A DNA stretch of 64,000 bases, taken from contig JADKFR010000002.1 in assembly GCA_016717345.1 (NCBI GenBank), forward strand, positions 310,001-374,000, in the 5' to 3' direction. The notes under the pieces are model-generated. The model ran no database searches. It was not told the origin of the DNA and saw only the letters and a list, made by a program, of their open reading frames with translations. How positions within the stretch are numbered: position 1 is the first letter of the stretch; each line of letters starts with the position of its first letter. Below are positions 16,644-25,330 of the stretch, in pieces. A program made the position numbers and the translations under genes. The DNA is from Propionibacteriaceae bacterium. Lineage in GTDB: Bacteria; Actinomycetota; Actinomycetes; Propionibacteriales; Propionibacteriaceae.

Positions 16644-17831
16644 ATGTCGAAACCGATCCTGCTGCTGAACTGCGGCTCGTCGTCCATCAAATACCAGGTC
16701 ATTGACGCCGACACCGAGGACGTGGTGGCGAACGGGATCATCCAGCGGATCGGGGATGAGTCGGGCAGCATCGATCACACCTACCAGGGGCAGACGCACT
16801 TCCAGGAACGCGGCTTCCCCAACCACGGCCGGGCCCTGAAGGTGCTGGTCCAGGTGTTCGACGACCTCGGCCCCGACCTGAGCCAGGTCGTCGCCGTCGG
16901 GCATCGCACCGTCCACGGTGGGGATCGCTTCCGTTCCACGGTGATCATCGACGACGCGGTGCTGGCCAGTCTCAGTGAACTGAGCCCGCTGGCCCCCCTG
17001 CACAACCCGCCCGGCATCGCCGGTATCGAGGCCGCCCGCGCCGCGCTGCCCGACGTGCCCCACGTCGCCATCTTCGACACCGCCTTCTTCGGCTCGCTGC
17101 CGCCGGAGGCCTACACCTACGCCATCGACATCGACCTGGCCGCCCAGCACGGAATCCGCAAGTACGGCTTCCACGGCACGTCGCACAGTTACGTCTCGGA
17201 GAAGGTGGCCGCCTTCCTGGGTCGCGACTACCGCGAGCTCAACCAGATCGTGTGCCACCTCGGTAACGGGGCCTCGATCTCAGCGATCCGCGGCGGGGTT
17301 GCCGTCGACACCTCCATGGGGCTCACCCCACTCGCCGGGCTCGTCATGGGGACCCGCTCCGGTGACGTCGATCCCGGCCTGCATGCCTTCCTGGGACGCC
17401 AACTCGGCTTCGGCCTGGACGAGGTCGACGCCTTGTTGAACAAGAAGTCGGGCATGCTCGGACTGGCGGGGGTCACCGACTTCCGCGACCTCGACGAACT
17501 GATCGCCCAGGGTGACGAGCGGGCAACGGTGGCCCTCGACGTCTACTGCCATCGGCTGATCAGCTACATCGGGGCCTACCTGGCCGTGCTGGGACGCGTG
17601 GACGCCATCACCTTCACCGCCGGCGTCGGCGAGAACTCCCCCGCCGTGCGCGGCAAGGTGATTCACCGGCTCGCCGAACTCGGCTTCTGGCTGAACGACG
17701 AGGCGAACGCGGTCCGCTCGAAGGAGCCGAGGATCATCTCGGTGCCCGACTCGCCGGTGACGGTGCTGGTCGTCCCCACCAACGAGGAACTGGCCATGGC
17801 CAGACAGACGATCGCCGCCATCTCGGCGTAG
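16644..17831 (+). CDS. ackA: Acetate kinase
   Basis: A 395-residue acetate kinase with ILLLNCGSSSIKYQV at the N terminus, HNPPGIAGIEAARAALP, FDTAFFGSLP, RKYGFHGTSHSYVS, HLGNGASISAIRGG, DTSMGLTPLAGLVMGTRSGD and TFTAGVGENSP. It makes acetate and ATP from acetyl phosphate supplied by Pta. The ATG at 16644 is preceded by a GAAAGGA Shine-Dalgarno about 7 nt away, so the 9 extra upstream codons are excluded. It is very probably co-transcribed with pta. Confidence 0.97.
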   Translation: MSKPILLLNCGSSSIKYQVIDADTEDVVANGIIQRIGDESGSIDHTYQGQTHFQERGFPNHGRALKVLVQVFDDLGPDLSQVVAVGHRTVHGGDRFRSTVIIDDAVLASLSELSPLAPLHNPPGIAGIEAARAALPDVPHVAIFDTAFFGSLPPEAYTYAIDIDLAAQHGIRKYGFHGTSHSYVSEKVAAFLGRDYRELNQIVCHLGNGASISAIRGGVAVDTSMGLTPLAGLVMGTRSGDVDPGLHAFLGRQLGFGLDEVDALLNKKSGMLGLAGVTDFRDLDELIAQGDERATVALDVYCHRLISYIGAYLAVLGRVDAITFTAGVGENSPAVRGKVIHRLAELGFWLNDEANAVRSKEPRIISVPDSPVTVLVVPTNEELAMARQTIAAISA

Positions 17832-17915
17832 CGTGTCCGGTCCCGGCGAAAAGCATGGGCTGAACCGGGCCGGGTGGGTCACAATGGCAGGCGGAGCATG
17901 AGACAGGGGAGACAG

Positions 17916-18704
17916 GTGTCGGAACCGAAGACCGGTAGGTATACCGCCGCCGGGCCCGCGGCCGCCCGGCTGGTCGCGCAGCACCTCGTCATGAAGCCGT
18001 ACATCTGGTCGGCCCTCAACGTCCATGTCCATGGAATGCGGAACCTGGACGACCTGAAGGCCCCCTTCGTCGCCATCGCGAACCACTCCAGCCATCTGGA
18101 CGCGCCCCTGATCGTGGGCGGCCTGCCCCGCCGGCTGTCGAAGAACCTGGCCACGGCGACCGCCGCCGACTACTTCTTCGACACCTGGTACAAGGCGCTG
18201 CCCACCGCGTTGTTCTTCAATTCCTTCCCGGTGGTCCGCCAGGGTCACCAGAATCGCCGCGGGCAGCGGGGGATCGCCGCCGAACTGCTCGACGAGGGCG
18301 TTCCGCTGCTGATCTTCGCCGAGGGCACCCGCTCCCGGACGGGCGCGATGACGTCCTTCACGCCGGGGGCGGCCGCGCTCAGCATCTCCCGGAACGTCCC
18401 CATCCTGCCGATCGCGCTGGTCGGTGCCTACGCCGCGATGCCGTACGGCGCCACCGTCCCGGTGAACGGACGGCCGCACGTCCACCTGATCTTCGGACGG
18501 CCGCTGAACGCCGCTCCCGGCGAGCTGGCGCGGCAGTTCTCGGAGCGGTTGCACCGCTATGTCGTCGAGATGCACGACACCACCGCGCGCGCCTACGGCA
18601 TGCCGACCCAGGCCGAATTCGCCCGGGCCGTGGCGTTGCGGACGGCCGCAGCGCAGCTCGACCAGCAGGCCTCCAAGGCCGGCGAGGCGCCCGAGCCCGA
18701 GTAA
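17916..18704 (+). CDS. 1-acyl-glycerol-3-phosphate acyltransferase-like (PlsC family)
   Basis: A 262-residue acyltransferase with motif I NHSSHLD (catalytic His/Asp), motif II-like FFNSFPVVRQG, motif III FAEGTRSRTGAM and motif IV VPILPIALVGAYAAMPYG. The family adds an acyl chain to lysophosphatidate or related lipids at the membrane; the exact acceptor is not determined. The GTG at 17916 is preferred because GGGGA lies 5 nt upstream; an in-frame ATG at 17898 is the alternative. It follows ackA by 84 bp and converges on the YhgE gene. Confidence 0.85.
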   Translation: MSEPKTGRYTAAGPAAARLVAQHLVMKPYIWSALNVHVHGMRNLDDLKAPFVAIANHSSHLDAPLIVGGLPRRLSKNLATATAADYFFDTWYKALPTALFFNSFPVVRQGHQNRRGQRGIAAELLDEGVPLLIFAEGTRSRTGAMTSFTPGAAALSISRNVPILPIALVGAYAAMPYGATVPVNGRPHVHLIFGRPLNAAPGELARQFSERLHRYVVEMHDTTARAYGMPTQAEFARAVALRTAAAQLDQQASKAGEAPEPE

Positions 18705-18731
18705 GTCGGACGCTGCCCGAGCGTCGGCGGG

Positions 18732-20867
18732 TCAGGCCGCCAGGCCGTGCAACGTCGCCAGGTCGGTGAGGGTGGTGGTCCGCTGCCGGACGACGGCGAT
18801 CGCGCTGGCTGCCAGCCCGGCGATCAGCCAGCCCAGCAGGACATAGGTCGAGGTCACGGCCCCCGAGGAGTCCGTCAGCACCGCCCGGATGGCATCCAGG
18901 GCCGGTGAGATCGGCGAGAAGACCCGGAGGGCGTCGAAGACGGCCGGGGCCGCACTCGTCATGGCCGCCGCCACGCTGAGCACGGTGAACCCGATCGCCA
19001 CGAGGCGTCCGATCCCGCCGAGCCAGGCCACCAGCGCATGGTTGACGACCACGAAGGTGGCTCCGGCCAACAGCATCAGGGCGCCCACCGCCACCAGCTT
19101 CGGCGTGGGCAACCCGAGAGCGAGTTGTCCGATCCCGGTCACCACCAGCGCCTGCACCCCCAGCACCACGAAGCCGGGGACCAGGGCTTCGGCCACCAGG
19201 TAGGCGTTCGAGCGCGAGGAGTTCAGCAGGTGGGCACCGATCGCCCGCACCACCAGGTAGGTGGCCATGGCCCCGAGCCACAACGACAGCACCAGCAGCA
19301 GGCTCGCCCACCCGGCGGAGGCCCCGGCCACCCCCTCGAGGTTCTCGGTGGCGACGGGCTCGGCGACCACATCGGCGAGGTTCTTGCGGACCGATTCGGA
19401 GGAATAGTCCGGCAACTTGTCCTTGCCGTCGGCGATGCCGTCCGCCATCTTCCGGCTGCCCGTGGCCAGCTTCTTCCCGCCGGAGGCGGCGTCCACCAGT
19501 CCCGCCGAGAGCTGGTCCACCCCGCTGGCGAGCTGGGACGAACCGTCCGCCGTCTGCGCGATGCCGTCGACCAGGGCGGGCATGGCGTCGGCGAGCTGGT
19601 CGGTGCCCTTGGCGAGCGCGGTGCCCCCGGCCCGCAGTTGCTTGAGCTGCTTGGCGCTGCCGTCGGCGTCGGCCAGGGCCTCATCGAGGCTGGACGACAG
19701 CGTCGACAACCCGCCGGCCAGTTGCGAGGCCCCGGACTTCAGGCTCTCCCCCGTCGCATCATCCCGCTGGTCGAGGCCCGCGGCGGCGCCCGTCAAAGCC
19801 GCTGCCGCCCCCTGCAGGGAACCGATGCACACCCCGGCGAGTTCGCCCACGGTGGCATCGGTGGCGTTGAGTTGGGAACAGGCCTGGTTGACCGCCCCGG
19901 TCAGCTGCGACACCGGGACCTGACCGCCGGCGACCCCGGCGGCGAGCTGCTGGATCCCCTTCGCGCCGGAGGCCGCCGCGTCGGCGGAGGCTTCGAGCCC
20001 CGACTGGTAGGTCCCCAGCCCGTTGGAGAGCTGGCCGGCTCCCGAGGCCAGTTGGGAGACTCCGGAGGCCAGCGTCTGCTGGTCGTCCAGCGAGCCCAGA
20101 GTCGTGTCCACCAGCTGGTTGACCCCATCCACGTACTGGCCGGTGCCGTCGGCGAGCTTGCGGGTGTCCTTCGGGAGGCGGGCGGTGCCCGTCGCGAGTT
20201 GCTGCAACCCCTCGGCAAGGTCGGCCGACCCGCCGGACAGCTTCAGGGCGCCCTTCGAGGCGTCCGAGAGCCCGTCGGCCAGTTCCTCCGTGCCGTCGGC
20301 GAGTTTTGCGGCCCCGTCGGCCATGGTGACGAACTGGTCGCCCATGTCGTTGAAGCCCACGTAGATGTTGTCGAGGTAGGTGCTGGTGAGGGTTTCGTTC
20401 AAGGTGGTCGCTGCGACGTGCGCCACCACCTTGCCGAGCGTGGCATCGGCCACCCCCGCCACGGGCGAGGTCTGCACCCGGATGGTCGCGCGTTCGGCGT
20501 CCTCGGCGTCGCCGGCGTACGAGGTGGCGGCGGTGGAGAATTCCCTGGGAATCGTGACCATGGCCGCGTACCGGCCGGTCGCCAGCCCCTGGCGGGCGCC
20601 GTCCTCGTCGGCGAGCACCCAGTTGAGGTTCTCGGTGCGATCGGAGTCGACCAGATTGGCCGTCAGCTGCCGTCCGAGCGGGATGTACGTCCCGCCGAGG
20701 GTGACCGGCTCGTCGAGGTTCACCACCGCCGCTTGGACGGTCTGCAGCCGGCTACTCGAGGACCACCCGGCCCACAGCAGCCCGCCGGCGATCAGCACCG
20801 GAACCAGGATCAGGCCGACCAGGGTCGTCCAGCGGGCGGGTTTGGAATTGACGCGTTCGATGATCAT
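18732..20867 (-). CDS. YhgE/Pip-family membrane protein (ABC-2-type exporter subunit)
   Basis: 711 residues. One membrane segment near the N terminus (about 14-36) is followed by a large extracytoplasmic region (about 40-535) containing many short quasi-repeats of the form LAxGxxQLxxG/ASGxxQLAxG (about 185-500), and a C-terminal block of about six membrane helices (about 540-705). This is the YhgE/Pip (phage-infection-protein-like) architecture. In other actinobacteria such proteins pair with an ABC ATPase; here the 4-bp overlapping partner is an MMPL transporter carrying a decayed ATPase-like tail. It probably takes part in export of a lipid, drug or peptide. Control is by the divergent TetR protein. 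Confidence 0.85.
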   Translation of the reverse strand: MIIERVNSKPARWTTLVGLILVPVLIAGGLLWAGWSSSSRLQTVQAAVVNLDEPVTLGGTYIPLGRQLTANLVDSDRTENLNWVLADEDGARQGLATGRYAAMVTIPREFSTAATSYAGDAEDAERATIRVQTSPVAGVADATLGKVVAHVAATTLNETLTSTYLDNIYVGFNDMGDQFVTMADGAAKLADGTEELADGLSDASKGALKLSGGSADLAEGLQQLATGTARLPKDTRKLADGTGQYVDGVNQLVDTTLGSLDDQQTLASGVSQLASGAGQLSNGLGTYQSGLEASADAAASGAKGIQQLAAGVAGGQVPVSQLTGAVNQACSQLNATDATVGELAGVCIGSLQGAAAALTGAAAGLDQRDDATGESLKSGASQLAGGLSTLSSSLDEALADADGSAKQLKQLRAGGTALAKGTDQLADAMPALVDGIAQTADGSSQLASGVDQLSAGLVDAASGGKKLATGSRKMADGIADGKDKLPDYSSESVRKNLADVVAEPVATENLEGVAGASAGWASLLLVLSLWLGAMATYLVVRAIGAHLLNSSRSNAYLVAEALVPGFVVLGVQALVVTGIGQLALGLPTPKLVAVGALMLLAGATFVVVNHALVAWLGGIGRLVAIGFTVLSVAAAMTSAAPAVFDALRVFSPISPALDAIRAVLTDSSGAVTSTYVLLGWLIAGLAASAIAVVRQRTTTLTDLATLHGLAA

Positions 20868-23584
20868 CGCGCTCCTCCTGTGGGAACGGCTGGACTGAGG
20901 TGGGAGGTCAACTCAAGGACGGTGTGTGGCCTGGTCAGCAGGGAGGCCACGTCGGTGCCCGGCATCAGGCCGATCACCCAGGTGGTGTCATCGGCTTCGT
21001 CCGGCACCGAGCCGAGAGCCGACGCGAGGGCGTGGAACGCGGCATCGCCCAACTCGTCAGCCGAGTCGACGAACACGATCCGACCGTTGCCCCGGCGCCG
21101 CAATTCGCGCTCGAAGTGCGGGGTGGTGGGTTGCAGAACGACCGTGGCGACCCGGACCAGCGGGGCCTCCTCGGGCAACACCCGTCCCAGCACCTTGGCC
21201 TCGCCGTCGCTCAACACCAGGCGGCCCGACAGGCCGTACATCAGGGCGAGTCGCTGGACGTGCTCGCCCTCGACCACCAGGACACCCCCCCGGGGGAGGT
21301 CGACCGCCACGTCGGCGAAGAGCCGTTGCCCGCCGACCTCGGCCCGCAGGCCTTCGGCGTGAATCGCGACGGTGCTGCTCTCGCCGGGGTCGGCTGATGG
21401 CCAGTCGGCCAGCTTGATCTGGTGGGCGAGAGCCTCGCCCTCGACGTCCAGGACGGGCATCCGCCGCTCCAGCCAGCGCGGGAGCCACCAGGCCCGCTCG
21501 CCCATCAGCTTCATCACCGCCGGACCGAGGGTCATCCGGATCAGGAAGGCGTCCAGCACCACCCCGGCTGCCAGGCTGAAGGCGATCGGCTTGATCACCC
21601 CGATGCCCGAGGGGACGAAGAAGGCGAAGACGGCGAACATGATCAGCGCCGCTGCGATGACGACCTTCGCCGAGTGGATGAAGCCGTCCTCGACCCAGCG
21701 TTCGGTGTTGCCGTGGACGAACTCCTCGCGCATCCGGGAGGTGAGGAAGACCTCGTAGTCCATGGCCAGGCCGAACAGGATGCCCATCAGGATGATCGGC
21801 AGGAAGCTGATCACGGGGCCCGGTTCGGGCAGGTTGATCAGCTGGGCGAACCACCCCTTGTTGAACACCAGCGTGGTCGCCCCGAACGCAGCCGTGACAC
21901 TGAACAGGTAGCCGATCCCGGCCTTGATAGGTACCCAGATCGACCGGAAGGCCATGGTCAGCAGGACGAGCGACAGCCCGACGACGAAGATGCCGAACGG
22001 CAGGAGGGCATCGCGCAGGCGAGTGGTGACATCGATCTGGGCGGCCGTGAGGCCGGTCACCGCGGTATCGATGTGGAGGCGCTGCTGCCAGTCGTCATGC
22101 CGGGCCCGCAGGGCCTCGACCAGCTCCGCGGTGGCCGGGTCGTCCGGCCCGGTGGTCGGGACGAGCTGGATCAGCGCGGTATCCGCATTGGCGTTGGGGG
22201 TCGCTGCGGCGACCAGCTTGACCCCGGGCATCGCCTCGATGTCGGCGCGGAGACCGTCGATGATGTCCATCGGCTCCTCCGACTCGACGATCGAGCCGGT
22301 GACCACGAGCGGGCCGTTGAACCCCACCCCGAACTGGGCGGTGATCAGGTCGAAGGTGACCCGGTCCGGGGCGCCGGGGACGGCCCGTCCCGAGTTGGGC
22401 AGCGCGAGTTGGAGGTCCCGGGCGGGCAGCGCCAGTGCCCCCATGCCGACCAGCACGACCAGGACGGTCACGATCGGCCACTTGGTGACGACCCCGACCC
22501 ACCACGCCGACGCACCGTTGCGCGGTGAGCTGGGCGTCTCGCCGTCCGGTTTGGGTGATCGCGCCCTGGGACGCAGCCGTTCGCCGGCGAAGCCCAGGAA
22601 GGCGGGGAGCAGCGTCAACGCCAGCACCACTTCGAAGGCCACCGTGACGGCGGTGAAGACCCCCATCACGGTCAGGAACGGCAGTCCGGCGATGCTCAGC
22701 CCGACCAGCGCGATGATGACGGTCAGCCCGGCGAAGACGACCGCGGAGCCCGCCGTCGCCACGGCCCGGGCGGCCGATTCCTCGACGTCGAGTCCGGTGG
22801 CGAGCTGGTCGCGATGACGCGAGATGATGAACAGCGCGTAGTCGATGCCCACCGCCAAGGCCAGCATCACCACCAGCATCAGCGTGGTGGAGCTGACGGG
22901 GATGATCCCGGCCGCGACCATGACCAAAGCCGCCCCCAGGGCGACGCCGGCCAGCGCCGTCCCGATCGGCATCAGAGCCGCCACCACCCCGCCCAGGGTG
23001 AAGAGCAGGACGATGATGGCCACCACCACCCCGAGCCCCTCAACGATCGTCAGCTCGGGGAGATGGATCGAGAAGACGTCGCCGCCCACATGGACAGTCG
23101 ATCCCGGGAGGGTGTCGGTAAGCACCATGGCGTGCTCGGTGAGGTCCTTGCGCTGCTCGTCGGTGAAGGTGGAGACCGTCCCCTCGACCCGGACCCGGAC
23201 CAGGGCGTAGGTGAAGTCGCTGTTGATGAGGCCGTCGACATGCTCGGAGAAGGGCGACTGGGTGCCCTTGACGTAGGGCAGCTCGTCCAGGTCGTCGAGG
23301 TAGGCCTCGATGGCCTTGCGGACGTCGGGATTGGTGATCCTCTGTCCCGGCGGCGCGCCGATCACCACCGAGGCGGAGGCGTCGGCAGCTTCGGGGAAGG
23401 TGACCTTGAGCGATTCCAGGGCAACCTGCGAACTGGCTCCCGGGATCTCGAAAGCGTCATCGTAGGTGCCACCCAGCGTGGCGGCGGCCGTCCCCAGCAG
23501 CACCAGCAGCGCCAGCCAGGCGGCCAGGACCCTTCCGCGATACCGGAAGCACATCCTCCCCAGGCGATACAGATACGCAGACAA
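20864..23584 (-). CDS. MMPL/RND-family transporter with C-terminal degenerate ABC-ATPase-like domain
   Basis: 906 residues. Two MMPL halves (about 1-340 and 360-700) have the typical TM1/extracytoplasmic-loop/TM2-6 layout and proton-relay-type motifs GIDYALFIISRHRDQL (about 246) and LAMDYEVFLTSRMREEF (about 604). After the last helix a soluble tail (about 735-905) reads like an ABC nucleotide-binding domain: LRAEVGGQRLFADVAVDLP, then VVEGEHVQRLALMYGLSGRL where a Walker A would be, and RIVFVDSADEL resembling a Walker B. The GxxGxGK(S/T) of Walker A is lost, so ATP hydrolysis is unlikely. The TTG start is supported by AGGAGG 7 nt upstream. First gene of the operon with YhgE. Confidence 0.88.
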   Translation of the reverse strand: MSAYLYRLGRMCFRYRGRVLAAWLALLVLLGTAAATLGGTYDDAFEIPGASSQVALESLKVTFPEAADASASVVIGAPPGQRITNPDVRKAIEAYLDDLDELPYVKGTQSPFSEHVDGLINSDFTYALVRVRVEGTVSTFTDEQRKDLTEHAMVLTDTLPGSTVHVGGDVFSIHLPELTIVEGLGVVVAIIVLLFTLGGVVAALMPIGTALAGVALGAALVMVAAGIIPVSSTTLMLVVMLALAVGIDYALFIISRHRDQLATGLDVEESAARAVATAGSAVVFAGLTVIIALVGLSIAGLPFLTVMGVFTAVTVAFEVVLALTLLPAFLGFAGERLRPRARSPKPDGETPSSPRNGASAWWVGVVTKWPIVTVLVVLVGMGALALPARDLQLALPNSGRAVPGAPDRVTFDLITAQFGVGFNGPLVVTGSIVESEEPMDIIDGLRADIEAMPGVKLVAAATPNANADTALIQLVPTTGPDDPATAELVEALRARHDDWQQRLHIDTAVTGLTAAQIDVTTRLRDALLPFGIFVVGLSLVLLTMAFRSIWVPIKAGIGYLFSVTAAFGATTLVFNKGWFAQLINLPEPGPVISFLPIILMGILFGLAMDYEVFLTSRMREEFVHGNTERWVEDGFIHSAKVVIAAALIMFAVFAFFVPSGIGVIKPIAFSLAAGVVLDAFLIRMTLGPAVMKLMGERAWWLPRWLERRMPVLDVEGEALAHQIKLADWPSADPGESSTVAIHAEGLRAEVGGQRLFADVAVDLPRGGVLVVEGEHVQRLALMYGLSGRLVLSDGEAKVLGRVLPEEAPLVRVATVVLQPTTPHFERELRRRGNGRIVFVDSADELGDAAFHALASALGSVPDEADDTTWVIGLMPGTDVASLLTRPHTVLELTSHLSPAVPTGGAR

Positions 23585-23634
23585 CCTGCTTCCTCCTGCC
23601 GGCGCGGACGGAGCTCCGCGGTTCGAAACACAAC

Positions 23635-23656
23635 TGTATCCGATACACTTCTGTAT
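23635..23656. promoter_or_regulatory. Overlapping TetR-type palindromes between mmpL and tetR
   Basis: TGTATCCGATACA (23635-23647) and ATACACTTCTGTAT (23643-23656) are two overlapping inverted repeats sharing the ATACA half. They lie in the 91-bp divergent gap, in an AT-richer patch, and are the likely binding site of the adjacent TetR protein. Confidence 0.7.
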
Positions 23657-23675
23657 CTAAACAACGGAGGTGTCG

Positions 23676-24320
23676 ATGACGGTCATCAGTCGCCGCAGGG
23701 CGGACACGCAGGACCGGCTACTGGACTCCGCCCTGGTGGCGATCGCCGAGCGGGGCGTCCTGGGGGCCAGCGTGGAGGACATCTGCGAGCATGCCGGCTT
23801 CACCCGAGGGGCCTTCTACTCCAACTTCGACACCAAGGATTCCCTCTGCGTCGCGCTGCTGAACCGTCACGGGGAACGGATTGCCCGGGCCGTCGTGGAC
23901 GCGGTGTCACAGCTGCCCGCGCCCCCTGCCGAGCATCAGTGCCTCGAGGACGTCATCGACCTCGCGATGACCGCCTTCCAGGCGAGCCGCCCCGTGGAAC
24001 CGACCTGGCTGCTCGCCCGCCAGGAACTGCGCCTCTACGCGGTGCGCAGCCCGTCCGTCCGAGGGGCCCTGATGCAGGCCGAGTTCGGCGTCCAACAGCT
24101 GATCGTCAAAGCCATCGCCACCGCGCTGGAGAGCCAGCACGCCAGCCTCGCGCTTCCGCTGGATCGCGCGCTGGCCCTGCTCGACGCGTATGGCGAGCGG
24201 CTGGCGATGGAGGCGATGCTGGGCGGCCAGGAGCCTGGCGGCGACGACTGGAGCGTCCGGATGGCGGCGCTGCTGCGAACCCTGATCGACCATTCGGGCC
24301 CCCCGACCGACCACGCGTGA
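23676..24320 (+). CDS. TetR-family transcriptional regulator
   Basis: A 214-residue protein with an N-terminal TetR helix-turn-helix (RLLDSALVAIAERGVLGASV, then DICEHAGFTRGAFYSNFDTK, about 12-60) and an all-helical ligand domain. It is divergent from the MMPL-YhgE operon with palindromes between them, so it probably represses both that operon and itself and is released by an exported compound. The ATG at 23676 is preferred because CGGAGG ends 5 nt upstream; a GTG two codons earlier overlaps the Shine-Dalgarno. Confidence 0.9.
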   Translation: MTVISRRRADTQDRLLDSALVAIAERGVLGASVEDICEHAGFTRGAFYSNFDTKDSLCVALLNRHGERIARAVVDAVSQLPAPPAEHQCLEDVIDLAMTAFQASRPVEPTWLLARQELRLYAVRSPSVRGALMQAEFGVQQLIVKAIATALESQHASLALPLDRALALLDAYGERLAMEAMLGGQEPGGDDWSVRMAALLRTLIDHSGPPTDHA

Positions 24321-24331
24321 CCTGACCCCGC

Positions 24332-24337
24332 TAGGCT
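24332..24337 (+). promoter_or_regulatory. Putative -10 of leaderless promoter for ldh
   Basis: TAGGCT ends 7 nt before the ATG at 24345; no Shine-Dalgarno is visible. Confidence 0.45.
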
Positions 24338-24344
24338 CGCAGCC

Positions 24345-25322
24345 ATGACCAGCCAATCCGTCGAAGCCGCCAATCTCGGCAACTCCAAACTGACCGTGGT
24401 CGGTGCCGGCTCTGTCGGCACCTCCATCGCCTACGCCTCCCTGATCCGTGGTTCCGCGCGCCAGATCGCGCTGTACGACATCGACACCAAGAAGGTCGAG
24501 GCGGAGGTCAAGGACCTCTCCCACGGCACCCAATTCACCCCCACCTCCGTGGTGACCGGTGGTTCCGACATCTCCGTGGTGAAGGACTCCTCAGTCATCA
24601 TCATCACCGCGGGGGCCCGCCAGAAGCCCGGGCAGACCCGCCTCGACCTCGCCGGCATCAACGCCAAGATCCTCGCCGACCTGGTGCCCAAGCTTCTCGA
24701 GCACGCCCCCAACGCCGTCCTGGTGCTGGTCACCAACCCGTGCGACGTGCTCACGGTGGTGGCCCAGAAGGTCAGCGGCCTCCCGGTCGGCCGGGTCCTG
24801 TCCACCGGCACCCTGCTCGACACCTCACGGCTGCGCTGGGCGATCGCCCAGCAGGCCAACGTCTCGCTCTCGAACGTCCACGCCGCCATGTTCGGCGAGC
24901 ACGGGGACACCGAGTTCCCGATCTGGTCCAGCGCCTCGATCGCCCAGATCCCGATCCGGGAATGGACGGATCCCGACGGCAAGCGGATCTTCACCGAAGA
25001 ACTGCTGGCAGCCATCGCCTACGACACCACCCATGCCGCCTACGAGATCATCGAGGGCAAGGGCGCCACCAACTACGCCATCGGCCTCGCCGGGGCCCGC
25101 CTGGTGGAGGCGATGTTGGGCAACCAGAACAAGATCTGGCCGCTGTCCAGCACGCTGACCGACTACCGCGGGGTCTCCAACGTCGCGCTCAGCGTCCCGA
25201 GCCTGGTCGGCCCGGGCGGCATCGAACGGGTCTACGAGTTCCCGATGGACGCGCACGAGATCGCCATGCTGAAGAAGTCGGCCGCCGCGATCCGCACCAC
25301 TCTGGATGCCATCGGCTACTGA
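24345..25322 (+). CDS. ldh: L-lactate dehydrogenase
   Basis: 325 residues with the NAD-binding motif VVGAGSVGTSIAYA, the LDH-type TNPCDVLTVVAQKVSGLP, STGTLLDTSRLRWAIA with the substrate-binding Arg, and the catalytic His in FGEHGDTEFPIWS. Residues around TAGARQKPGQTR match the coenzyme loop with a Gln at the specificity position, favouring lactate over malate dehydrogenase. It reduces pyruvate to L-lactate with NADH, the reverse direction of the LutABC pathway encoded at 1.6-4.5 kb. It is a single gene with a probable leaderless promoter. Confidence 0.95.
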   Translation: MTSQSVEAANLGNSKLTVVGAGSVGTSIAYASLIRGSARQIALYDIDTKKVEAEVKDLSHGTQFTPTSVVTGGSDISVVKDSSVIIITAGARQKPGQTRLDLAGINAKILADLVPKLLEHAPNAVLVLVTNPCDVLTVVAQKVSGLPVGRVLSTGTLLDTSRLRWAIAQQANVSLSNVHAAMFGEHGDTEFPIWSSASIAQIPIREWTDPDGKRIFTEELLAAIAYDTTHAAYEIIEGKGATNYAIGLAGARLVEAMLGNQNKIWPLSSTLTDYRGVSNVALSVPSLVGPGGIERVYEFPMDAHEIAMLKKSAAAIRTTLDAIGY

Positions 25323-25330
25323 GTCTCGAC

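Noticed and set aside
15195..17258. Long open frame antisense to pta and ackA
   Set aside because: No domain features, and both sense genes have complete enzyme motifs; the frame is a GC-content artefact.
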